A stretch of 60,735 bases of DNA from assembly GCA_030653435.1 (NCBI GenBank), contig JAURZI010000059.1, positions 1-60,735 on the forward strand. The letters are read 5' to 3'. The stretch comes from Methylovulum sp. (GTDB taxonomy: Bacteria > Pseudomonadota > Gammaproteobacteria > Methylococcales > Methylomonadaceae). Below, piece after piece: positions 53,338-60,735 of the stretch. Positions within the stretch are counted from its first letter, which is position 1; every line of letters starts with the position of its first letter. The position numbers and the translations under genes are program-made. The notes beneath the pieces are model-generated. The model saw nothing but the letters and a program-made list of their open reading frames with translations. It did not search any database and was not told the DNA's origin.

Positions 53338-54403
53338 GCACATCCTGGTCGTCGGCCCCTCCTGGGTCGGCGATATGGTGATGGCGCAAAGCCTGTTGTT
53401 AACGCTAAAGCAAGCCGCGCCAGATTGCCGCATTGATGTGCTGGCGCCGGCGTGGTCGTTCCCGTTGCTGGACAGAATGCCGGAAGTGGCTGAGGCCGTC
53501 GCAATGCCATTGACACACGGGCAGCTCGGTTTGCTCGCGCGTATCCAACTGGGCATGGCATTACGTTCGAAGCGCTATGACCAGGCGATAGTCCTGCCCA
53601 ACTCGTGGAAATCGGCATTAATCCCGTTTTTTGCCGGTATTCCCGAACGTACCGGTTATCTGGGCGAATGCCGTTGGGGTCTGCTTAACGATGCCAGAAG
53701 CCTGGACAAAACCTTGCTGCCGATGACGGTGCAGCGTTTCGTTGCCTTAGGCCTACCTAAAAATGCCGATATGCCACCCGCCTATCCGCTGCCCGCATTA
53801 GCCGTTGGCCCGGCCAAACAACGGGCTGTGTTGAAAAAATTCGCCTTAACGCTATCGACCGCCGCGCCTGCCTCCGGCGGTCTTACGGCATACACGCCGT
53901 CCCTGGCGGCAAAAATTCTGGCCTTATGCCCCGGCGCCGAATATGGCGCTGCGAAGCGTTGGCCAACCGACTATTATGCCGACGTCGCCAAACAAAAAAT
54001 CAATCAGGGCTGGCAAGTGTGGCTATTCGGCTCCGATAAGGATCAGGACATCGCAAGGCAAATCAACCAGGAGACAGAAGGATTATGCAGCGACTTCACC
54101 GGCCGCACTTCGCTGGCCGAAGCGGTGGATTTATTGTCGCTGGCGGACACCGTCGTGACTAACGACTCCGGCCTGATGCACGTTGCCGCCGCACTCGACA
54201 AAACCATCATTGCCCTGTACGGCTCATCAGATCCTGCATTTACGCCGCCTTTAAACGCCAAAGCACATATCCTCTCGTTAAAACTGACTTGCTCGCCGTG
54301 TTTTAAGCGCGACTGCCCGTTATACCCACCTGGACACGAAGCGCATACCAGCTGTTTAACCGGCATCCGGCCTGAACAGGTGCTTGAGTTAATCGCCCCA
54401 TGA
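53330..54403 (+). CDS. waaF: Lipopolysaccharide heptosyltransferase II (WaaF)
   Basis: 357 residues from TTG 53330, overlapping the ilvE stop by 8 nt. GT9 family: VVGPSWVGDMVMAQSL near 6-21, LCPGAEYGAAKRWP near 200-213, and TNDSGLMHVAAAL near 277-289, the signature of heptosyltransferases. It adds the second heptose to the inner core. ATGA overlap with waaC. Confidence 0.93.
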   Translation: MPKHILVVGPSWVGDMVMAQSLLLTLKQAAPDCRIDVLAPAWSFPLLDRMPEVAEAVAMPLTHGQLGLLARIQLGMALRSKRYDQAIVLPNSWKSALIPFFAGIPERTGYLGECRWGLLNDARSLDKTLLPMTVQRFVALGLPKNADMPPAYPLPALAVGPAKQRAVLKKFALTLSTAAPASGGLTAYTPSLAAKILALCPGAEYGAAKRWPTDYYADVAKQKINQGWQVWLFGSDKDQDIARQINQETEGLCSDFTGRTSLAEAVDLLSLADTVVTNDSGLMHVAAALDKTIIALYGSSDPAFTPPLNAKAHILSLKLTCSPCFKRDCPLYPPGHEAHTSCLTGIRPEQVLELIAP

Positions 54404-55413
54404 AAATCGCCATAGTCAAACTCTCGGCCCTGGGCGATATTGTCCATGCCATGGTCGCGTTGCAGTTCATCAAAGCGCACGACCCGGCTATACGGATAGA
54501 CTGGATTGTTGAAGAACGCTTTGCCGGGCTGTTACAGCACAACCCCGATATCGATACGGTTTTAACGGTCAACCTGAAGTCGCTGAAAACCGACAAGTCC
54601 GCTATTTTTCAGCAATTCAAGACCATCCGTAGTTTTGCCGACCACCACTACGATCTGGTCATTGATGCCCAGGGGCTGATTAAATCGGCACTCACCGCGA
54701 CCCTCATCGGCAAACGGGTCGCAGGCTTCGATGCAGATTCCATACGTGAAAAAGCTGCGTCATGGTTTTATCACGTCAAAATCGCCTGTGCTTACGACGC
54801 CAATACTATCGACAGGAACGCCTGCGTCCTATCCCGGCCTTTAGGGATCAGCATTACGCCGCAACAGATTCTGGACAAAAAGCCGTTCCTGTTTTTTCAA
54901 CACGAAAACCGGCAAGCTTATCGTTTTTTGCAGGATTATATTAAACCAGAGCGTAAAAATATCGTGCTGGTCATCGGTTCCACATGGCCTAGCCGCAACT
55001 ATCCGGCGGAAAAATTTGTCGCCGTAGCACAAGCCTTGCAACAGAACTGTCTGATCGTTTGGGGCAATGAGCAGGAAAAAAACACGGCGGACTGGATGGC
55101 GGCACAATCCGGCAATATCCAGGTCATGCCCAAACTGGATCTGGACAGCCTAAAAGCGCTGATTGCCCACGCCGACTTGCTGATAGGCAACGACACTGGC
55201 CCCACCCATATCGCCTGGGCATTGAACAAGCCGTCCATCACCCTGTTCGGCCCCACCCCAACCAGCAGGGTTTACCAAACCGGCATTAACAAAGTGCTAA
55301 AATCGCCGTCGGTCGTGAACCCCTACCGTTTGGATAAACACGACTACTCCATTAAAGAGATCGGTGAGCAGGACGTTATCGAACTGGCGGTGTCTTTGCT
55401 GGATCGGGCGTAG
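54400..55413 (+). CDS. waaC: Lipopolysaccharide heptosyltransferase I (WaaC)
   Basis: 337 residues. GT9 family: IVKLSALGDIVHAMVAL near 5-21, VIDAQGLIKSAL near 88-99, GSTWPSRNYPAEKF near 191-204 and LIGNDTGPTHIAWAL near 263-277. It adds the first heptose to Kdo2-lipid A. Overlaps waaF by ATGA; the ilvE-waaF-waaC trio is one transcription unit. Confidence 0.93.
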   Translation: MKIAIVKLSALGDIVHAMVALQFIKAHDPAIRIDWIVEERFAGLLQHNPDIDTVLTVNLKSLKTDKSAIFQQFKTIRSFADHHYDLVIDAQGLIKSALTATLIGKRVAGFDADSIREKAASWFYHVKIACAYDANTIDRNACVLSRPLGISITPQQILDKKPFLFFQHENRQAYRFLQDYIKPERKNIVLVIGSTWPSRNYPAEKFVAVAQALQQNCLIVWGNEQEKNTADWMAAQSGNIQVMPKLDLDSLKALIAHADLLIGNDTGPTHIAWALNKPSITLFGPTPTSRVYQTGINKVLKSPSVVNPYRLDKHDYSIKEIGEQDVIELAVSLLDRA

Positions 55414-55746
55414 TCATTTTAGGAGCAGTTGGATACGCTATCATCGGGTAAAACCTTACGGGGAACCACCATAAGCTATTTACACTGCCACGCGACGTAT
55501 TTCTGCCATTCGAAGATGCTCTTCTACTCCCATCTGAGTCAAAAAGCGTTGAAATTTTTGCCAGAGGTAATTATTCAGCCTTTTCCCACCGGGCGCTGTG
55601 CGTGCCATCGGCAGGCTCGGTACCGGAAAAGGCGCGCGCGGCGCGCCCTACGTTTCGTGTGACAATAGGCGTTGCCGGTTTTCAAAACTTAGACGTATTC
55701 CCGATCAGATGGGAGTAAAAAGGTCCGGGTAAAAGCGGAGTTCCGG
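55414..55746. other. Intergenic region after waaC with an inverted repeat pair
   Basis: About 330 nt with no credible gene. ACTCCCATCTGA (55526-55537) and TCAGATGGGAGT (55705-55716) are perfect 12-bp inverted copies 167 nt apart. Between them is a GC-rich stretch GGCGCGCGCGGCGCGCCC with a CCCTACG end that resembles the REP half-site near 20965. Confidence 0.5.
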
Positions 55747-56292
55747 CTACGCATACACATCCAGCTGCGACCCCAACCCGCCCTTCTCACCCTGTTGCAC
55801 TTGTTTGCCCAGCGCCATTAATTCCGCCGCCGCGTTGGCCGCCATGGCCGTTGCGCTGGCGGCAACCTGCAAATCCTGTGCAGAAGGTTGTGCAGGAGCC
55901 AAGGCCGCACTCTTTATCGTATAGGCTTTTCTTAACGTGGCGTCAGGATTGCCGGCCACGGCAGAGGTATCAATATTTACCTCGCCACCGACAGCATAAG
56001 AAATGCCGTCCGGGCCTTGCTGGTATTCGAAACTCGCGCCGCTTCTGGCGATGCCACCCGCCGCCGCCAAATGCGCCAATTCGTGCGCTCTGACCTCCGT
56101 ATCCCTTTTTTTTAGTTGCTGGATTATCTTCTGATCGACTTCAGAAAGCTGTAAGCTGCTTTTATTGCCCGCAGCTACGGGTTTCGACGCCTGGGAACCG
56201 GTGTCATCCGTCGAGCTTTTTGTTGCCGACGGGAATTGTTGTTGGGCATACGCGCCCATGCTGGGCGTAGCGCCGGTAATGGCAGCAACCAT
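55747..56292 (-). CDS. SprA-related metalloprotease-like protein
   Basis: 181 residues. A Ser/Thr/Gln-rich N-terminus (1-55) is followed by the HELAHLAAAG motif (about residues 70-79) of SprA-type putative metallopeptidases. YAVGGEVNIDTSAVAGNPDATLRKA near 98-122 is also typical. The family is conserved but uncharacterised; zinc binding via HExxH is expected. Starts at ATG 56290-56292 behind GGGGG. Confidence 0.8.
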   Translation of the reverse strand: MVAAITGATPSMGAYAQQQFPSATKSSTDDTGSQASKPVAAGNKSSLQLSEVDQKIIQQLKKRDTEVRAHELAHLAAAGGIARSGASFEYQQGPDGISYAVGGEVNIDTSAVAGNPDATLRKAYTIKSAALAPAQPSAQDLQVAASATAMAANAAAELMALGKQVQQGEKGGLGSQLDVYA

Positions 56293-56333
56293 AATCCCCC
56301 CTAGTCGAATTGCATAAATTCTAGTCTAATCAT

Positions 56334-56383
56334 GCCAGTGTAGATAGTGCCTATACTCGGTATTTTCACCCTGTCACACTGGC
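56334..56383 (-). terminator. Inverted repeat downstream of trkA
   Basis: GCCAGTGT (56334-56341) and ACACTGGC (56376-56383) are perfect 8-bp arms around 34 nt, just after the trkA stop. No T-run; weak terminator or processing stem. Confidence 0.3.
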
Positions 56384-56427
56384 TTCCGATAAGTTGCGCC
56401 AGTGAACAGGGACGGCGCACCGTAGCC

Positions 56428-57795
56428 TCAAATAGTCAGCGGCCTAAACCTTTCCTCAATACACGGCACCAGTTTTTTATCCAACGTAAACATCACCACA
56501 TGGTCGCCATCTACAAAAATCGTATCATGGTGTATCGAAATCGCTTCGTTATTGCGGATTAACGCGCCCAATACGATGCCTTCCGGCAGCTTGACGGTAT
56601 CCACTTTACAGCCCACCACGGAGTTTTCGCCATTACCTTTATGGGCTATCGCCTCAATCGCTTCGGCAGTGCCGTTACGCAACAGGCTGACCTGCGCCAC
56701 ATCGCAACGGCGCACATGCTTAAGGATACTGCCCAAAGTTTCGACATTAGGCAGCACCGCAAGGTCTATGCCGGTACCGGGCAATAATTTACTGTAATAA
56801 AGATGGTTGAGTATGCAGATCACTTTACGTGCACCGTGAGCTTTCGCCAGCGACGCGGAAATGATATTTTCGCCATCGTTATCGGTAATCGCACAAAACA
56901 AATCGGTCTTATCAATCGACTCTTCCAACAACAAGGTTTCATCGCCACAATCACCTTGCAGCACGATGGTATTTTCCAGCTCATTAGCGATTTTTTTTAC
57001 CCGCTTCGGGTCGCGTTCAATGATTTTCACGTAATAATCTTTTTCCAGCGCCTGCGCCAAACGCTTGCCGATATGCCCGCCCCCGGCGATGATAATGCGC
57101 TTTATCGGCTTTTCCAGACAGCCCAAATCCTTTAACAAACGACGCACTTCCAGCCTGGGCGCGAAAAAAAATACCTCGTCATCGGCAACCATCACCGCCT
57201 CGCCGTTCGCAGGCAAGGTTACGCCGTCCCTGAAAATGGCAACCACGCGAATTCTGCCCTCGGTCAGCCGACCTTTCAGGGTTTTAATTTTTTTACCGGT
57301 TAAAAACCCGCCCGCCGCCACTTTGACTGAAAATAAACGCACCAGACCATTGGCAAAATCGGAAATATGCAAGACACCCGGCAGTTCGATCAAATTGCGG
57401 ATAGATTCCATCACGCTTTGTTCAGGGCTAATGACGATATCAATAGGAATACCATTGGGGCCAAACAGCAGCGGATTTTTCAAATAATCAATCGCCCGTA
57501 TCCGGGCAATGGTTTTAGGGCGGCTATACAATTTATTAATGATCGTGCAAGCCAACATATTGGTCTCGTCGCGGTCCGTGACCGCAATCACCAGATCGGT
57601 GTTATGCACATCCGCCTGCTCCAGCACCCCCGGATGTGCGGCATTACCCAGCACTGTCGTGATATTGAGGCGCTCTTTCAATGCGTCCAGGCGCAACGCA
57701 TCGGAATCGATGACAACAATATCATTGGCTTCGTCAGCCAACGCCTCGGCCACGGAAGCCCCCGTCCTACCCGCCCCCAAAATCAGTATTCTCAT
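56428..57795 (-). CDS. trkA: Trk potassium uptake regulatory protein TrkA
   Basis: 455 residues from ATG 57795 (the longer frame adds eight residues without support). Two RCK units: a Rossmann NAD site MRILILGAGRTGASVAEAL (1-19) and IIIAGGGHIGKRLAQAL near 231-247, each followed by a TrkA-C domain. It gates TrkH/TrkG by NAD(H) and ATP. The TrkH channel is not in the window. Upstream of it on the same strand is kup. Confidence 0.95.
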   Translation of the reverse strand: MRILILGAGRTGASVAEALADEANDIVVIDSDALRLDALKERLNITTVLGNAAHPGVLEQADVHNTDLVIAVTDRDETNMLACTIINKLYSRPKTIARIRAIDYLKNPLLFGPNGIPIDIVISPEQSVMESIRNLIELPGVLHISDFANGLVRLFSVKVAAGGFLTGKKIKTLKGRLTEGRIRVVAIFRDGVTLPANGEAVMVADDEVFFFAPRLEVRRLLKDLGCLEKPIKRIIIAGGGHIGKRLAQALEKDYYVKIIERDPKRVKKIANELENTIVLQGDCGDETLLLEESIDKTDLFCAITDNDGENIISASLAKAHGARKVICILNHLYYSKLLPGTGIDLAVLPNVETLGSILKHVRRCDVAQVSLLRNGTAEAIEAIAHKGNGENSVVGCKVDTVKLPEGIVLGALIRNNEAISIHHDTIFVDGDHVVMFTLDKKLVPCIEERFRPLTI

Positions 57796-57842
57796 AAACG
57801 TCTTGTTCCCATTACACATTAGTACCGCACTGAACTATAGCC

Positions 57843-59732
57843 CTATATTTCGAACTGTACGCCCAACTCAAGCACCCGTTCCGCCGGGATTTTAAAAAAC
57901 TGGATCGGTGACGAGGCGTTTCTGGACATAACCAGAAAAATTTTCTCCTGCCAAGGGTTCAAATCCGGTTTGTCGGAAGGTATCAAGGTTTCCCTGCCAA
58001 TAAAAAAGGATGCGCTGGCGGGGTCGATGTCCAAACCCTGCAAACGGCATAGGTGCAGTATCTGCGGCACATTCGGCGTTTCCATGAAGCCGTAATGCGC
58101 GGTGACCCGGTAAAAACCCTGCTCCAATGGGTCAATATTGATACGCCCGTCATCCGAAACGGTCGGCACATCGTCGGTGGACATCGTCAACAGGACAATC
58201 CGCTCATGCAGCACCTGATTATGTTCAAAATTGACTTGCAATGCGTGCGGCATGCTGAGGTTACGGGCACTCATATAGACCGCAGTTCCGGGAACCCGCG
58301 CCAGAGGCGGATGGGCATTGAGGCCGGCAATAAAACCGGTCAGCGATACCGCAGCTTTTTGCAAATGATAAGTCAACACCTCGCGGCCGCGCCGCCAGGT
58401 AAACATCATCAAAAACAGTGCGCCGCCCAACACCAGGGGAAACCAGCCGCCTTGCGGAATTTTCAACAGATTGGCGCCCAGGAACGCGCTATCAATCACC
58501 AGAAACAACGCCACCAGCAAATAAGCCCAGAGCGGCCGCCACTGCCAACTGTCCAGCGCTACGATCAAGGTCAGCAATGTCGTGATCACCATCGTGCCGG
58601 TCACGGCAAGGCCGTAAGCCGCCGCAAGATTGCCCGAAGAACCGAAACCCAATACCGTGCAGATAACCAACAGCAACAGCATGCGGTTCATTGACGGCAC
58701 ATAAATTTGGCCTATCGCTGCGCCCGACGTGTGCACCTGCTGCATGCGGGGAATATAATCCATCTGCATCGCCTGACTGGTAATCGAAAACGCGCCGGAA
58801 ATAACGGCTTGCGAGGCGATAACCGTGGCACAGGTGGCCAACCCTATCATCGGGTACATGGCCCAGGGCGGCACCAACAAATAAAACGGATTGAGCACCG
58901 CAGCAGGGTCACGCAATATCAGCGCACCCTGACCAAAATAATTTAACACCAGCGCCGGTAAAATCAACGAAAACCAGGCCATTTGAATCGGACGTTTACC
59001 GAAATGCCCCATATCCGCATACAGCGCTTCAGCCCCGGTCAACGCCAACACCACCGCACCCAGCGCGACAAAAGCATGCCAGCCGTGCGCCAGAAAAAAA
59101 TGCAGACCGTAAAACGGATTCAAGGCTTCCAGCACATCAAGGTTTTGGCACACGCTCAACCAGCCTAAAAACGCCAATACGCCAAACCACACCATCATAA
59201 TCGGGCCAAACAGCAAACCCACCTTAGCCGTGCCGTAACTCTGGAACAAAAACAAGATAATCAACACGGCAATCGTGATCGGCAACACATAAGCCTGCAA
59301 GGCCGGTGCCGCCACCTGCAAACCTTCCACCGCGCTTAACACCGATATGGCCGGTGTAATGACACCATCCCCGTAAAACAGCGCCGTGCCAAACAAGCCC
59401 AGCGCAATAATGACGTTACGCTGACGCTGCTGGTTACGGTGCCGTAACGCCAAGGCCATCAAGGCCATGATACCGCCCTCGCCACGGTTATTGGCCCGCA
59501 TCACAAACAACACATACTTGCACGAAATAACCAGAATCAGCGCCCAAAAAATCAGCGACAGTATGCCCAATACATTATCCGGCGTCGCCATCACAGCATG
59601 TGGGCCATTAAAAATTTCTTTCATGGTATACAGCGGGCTAGTGCCCACATCGCCGTAAACAACGCCGATAGCGCCGAGCATCAGAGCGGCCATATTCGCG
59701 GAGGGTTCATGGGCATTGGCTTGAGTCGTCAT
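57843..59732 (-). CDS. kup: Potassium transport protein Kup
   Basis: 629 residues from ATG 59732, with GAAGGAACT directly upstream; the longer frame is not needed. The KUP/HAK/KT family GVVYGDVGTSPLYTMKEIF near 23-41 and FYGDGVITPAISVLSAVEG near 119-137 signatures, about 12 membrane helices up to residue 440, and a cytosolic C-terminal domain. A proton-coupled potassium importer. Ends 48 nt before the trkA start, so the two potassium genes are probably co-transcribed. Confidence 0.95.
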   Translation of the reverse strand: MTTQANAHEPSANMAALMLGAIGVVYGDVGTSPLYTMKEIFNGPHAVMATPDNVLGILSLIFWALILVISCKYVLFVMRANNRGEGGIMALMALALRHRNQQRQRNVIIALGLFGTALFYGDGVITPAISVLSAVEGLQVAAPALQAYVLPITIAVLIILFLFQSYGTAKVGLLFGPIMMVWFGVLAFLGWLSVCQNLDVLEALNPFYGLHFFLAHGWHAFVALGAVVLALTGAEALYADMGHFGKRPIQMAWFSLILPALVLNYFGQGALILRDPAAVLNPFYLLVPPWAMYPMIGLATCATVIASQAVISGAFSITSQAMQMDYIPRMQQVHTSGAAIGQIYVPSMNRMLLLLVICTVLGFGSSGNLAAAYGLAVTGTMVITTLLTLIVALDSWQWRPLWAYLLVALFLVIDSAFLGANLLKIPQGGWFPLVLGGALFLMMFTWRRGREVLTYHLQKAAVSLTGFIAGLNAHPPLARVPGTAVYMSARNLSMPHALQVNFEHNQVLHERIVLLTMSTDDVPTVSDDGRINIDPLEQGFYRVTAHYGFMETPNVPQILHLCRLQGLDIDPASASFFIGRETLIPSDKPDLNPWQEKIFLVMSRNASSPIQFFKIPAERVLELGVQFEI

Positions 59733-59858
59733 AGTTCCTTCACATAAAAGTATCAATAAGCTAATTGTCTCATTGCTTGCAGCAAACCGCATGCTTTTGA
59801 TGTTTTACACTGATCACCCAGCTAGCCGGTGATGCGGCGCACACTAAAGCACCGATAG

Positions 59859-59886
59859 ATAATACCCCCGCGAATGGGGAAAGAGC
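59859..59886. repeat. Decayed CRISPR repeat at the leader-distal end
   Basis: This 28-nt segment keeps the ACCCCC and TGGGGAAAGA blocks of the repeat, but the loop between them is two bases shorter and several flanking bases are changed. It starts exactly 60 nt before the first clear repeat, leaving a 32-nt spacer-like gap. It is best read as an old, degenerate repeat. Confidence 0.6.
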
Positions 59887-59918
59887 GGCTATGCCTGAAC
59901 TTCCAAGGCGGTATTGGG

Positions 59919-60735
59919 GAGACACCCCCACGGGCGTGGGGAAGACTTGCTGATGACAATCACCCGGCTACGCGCAGCGGAACACCCCCACGGGCGTGGG
60001 GAAGACGATTCCAGCCTCGATTATCCATCTCTGTAAGTAGAAACACCCCCACGGGCGTGGGGAAGACTATGAATAGTCACACTCTCAATACCTTGAGCTG
60101 GAAACACCCCCACGGGCGTGGGGAAGACCACCACATCGTCCATTAACGGGCTCACAAACCAGAAACACCCCCACGGGCGTGGGGAAGACCCATGAGTCCT
60201 TGTAACGCGATTATGTGCTTTGGAAACACCCCCACGGGCGTGGGGAAGACCGAGCAAAAGATATAACACTCAATGATGGGCAAGAAACACCCCCACGGGC
60301 GTGGGGAAGACAATGAGGACTAACAAATGGCGCTTAAATTAACAGAAACACCCCCACGGGCGTGGGGAAGACCCGGTTTCGACCAATGCGAACGATGCTC
60401 CGCCAGAAACACCCCCACGGGCGTGGGGAAGACAATGCCCCCACGCGGATTGCGGCCGCGCCCCTGGAAACACCCCCACGGGCGTGGGGAAGACGTGCTT
60501 TTCGATATGATCCTTGCTAGTGCTTCAGAAACACCCCCACGGGCGTGGGGAAGACTGGTTTCAGCGACCGTCCAATCCGCGCCATTTGGAAACACCCCCA
60601 CGGGCGTGGGGAAGACGATGGTTGATGCGGCGCGTGATGTCGTCAAACGGAAACACCCCCACGGGCGTGGGGAAGACCCTTATACTTCGGGTCATAGGCT
60701 GGGGGCAACAGAAACACCCCCACGGGCGTGGGGAA
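59919..60735 (-). CRISPR. Type I-E-like CRISPR array, continuing past the right edge
   Basis: Thirteen complete 28-nt repeats begin at 59919, 59979, 60040, 60101, 60162, 60223, 60284, 60345, 60406, 60467, 60528, 60589 and 60650; a fourteenth starts at 60711 and is cut at the window end. The consensus begins GAAACACCCC and ends GTGGGGAAGAC; its central CCCCACGGGCGTGGGG forms the crRNA stem. There are 13 spacers: the first is 32 nt and the others 33 nt. The reverse complement (GTCTTCCCC...GGGGGTGTTTC) looks like I-E repeats, so transcription is on the minus strand and the leader is to the right. The first repeat carries a G at position 3 and the second a G at position 2; the others are identical. 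No cas gene is in the window. Confidence 0.97.

Noticed and set aside
55429-55662. 77-residue plus-strand frame after waaC
   Set aside because: It runs through the inverted-repeat/REP-like stretch, has a TTG start, and no recognisable domain.
59874-60646. Open frames across the array, with repeated TPPRAWGR or LPHARGGVS-like peptides
   Set aside because: They are translations of CRISPR repeats, a known source of false proteins.

Overview
The window is a contiguous piece of a Gram-negative, probably gammaproteobacterial chromosome. The evidence is a complete type II secretion operon, two lipopolysaccharide heptosyltransferases, a two-partner secretion pair, GlnE, and the TrkA and Kup potassium proteins. 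Several gene styles (the putative porin, the giant haemagglutinin-like exoprotein, a glutamate-synthase-like gene followed by a diflavin reductase) resemble what I recall from Methylococcales-type methylotrophs. That assignment is inference from memory and no marker gene in the window fixes the genus. No rRNA or tRNA gene was recognised.

Layout. 1-700: nested insertion-sequence debris, namely the 3' end of an IS3-family transposase lying against a frameshifted IS630-family transposase. 824-1915 (-): Mrp/ApbC Fe-S carrier ATPase. 2034-24500: a long block all on the minus strand. Read in transcription order it is a PstS-like periplasmic protein, the TpsB outer-membrane transporter, the giant TpsA exoprotein (about 3450 aa), an ExbB-type proton channel fused to extracytoplasmic DUF2341 and LamG-like domains, ExbD, a TonB-like protein, a putative porin, a secreted coiled-coil protein and a TPR lipoprotein. 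This looks like an envelope system in which a proton-driven motor, a porin and a very large secreted adhesin are kept together. 24927-35539 (+): a ribbon-helix-helix-like protein, then gspC-D-E-F-G-H-I-J-K-L-M, tightly packed with 4- and 8-nt overlaps.

35971-59732: mainly housekeeping genes. They are mepA, a ubiquinone-pathway FAD hydroxylase (-), a 1.8-kb-residue glutamate-synthase-like protein followed by a CysJ-like diflavin reductase, a HI0933/BaiN flavoprotein (-), a DUF3574 protein (-), a diguanylate cyclase, glnE, a coiled-coil/nuclease-like protein, ilvE-waaF-waaC, a SprA-related protein (-), trkA (-) and kup (-). The glutamate-synthase-like gene and glnE together give this part a nitrogen-assimilation flavour.

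59859-60735: a type I-E-like CRISPR array with 13 complete repeats, a 14th cut by the window edge and 13 spacers of 32-33 nt. The repeats become degenerate at the left, and a decayed extra repeat precedes the array there. The array is therefore read on the minus strand, with its leader and any cas genes beyond the right edge.

The most interesting parts are the motor-plus-adhesin envelope block, the unusual glutamate-synthase-like/diflavin pair with altered Fe-S cysteine spacing and a long C-terminal extension, and the palindromes and RBS-hiding hairpin in front of the ribbon-helix-helix gene next to the type II secretion operon.
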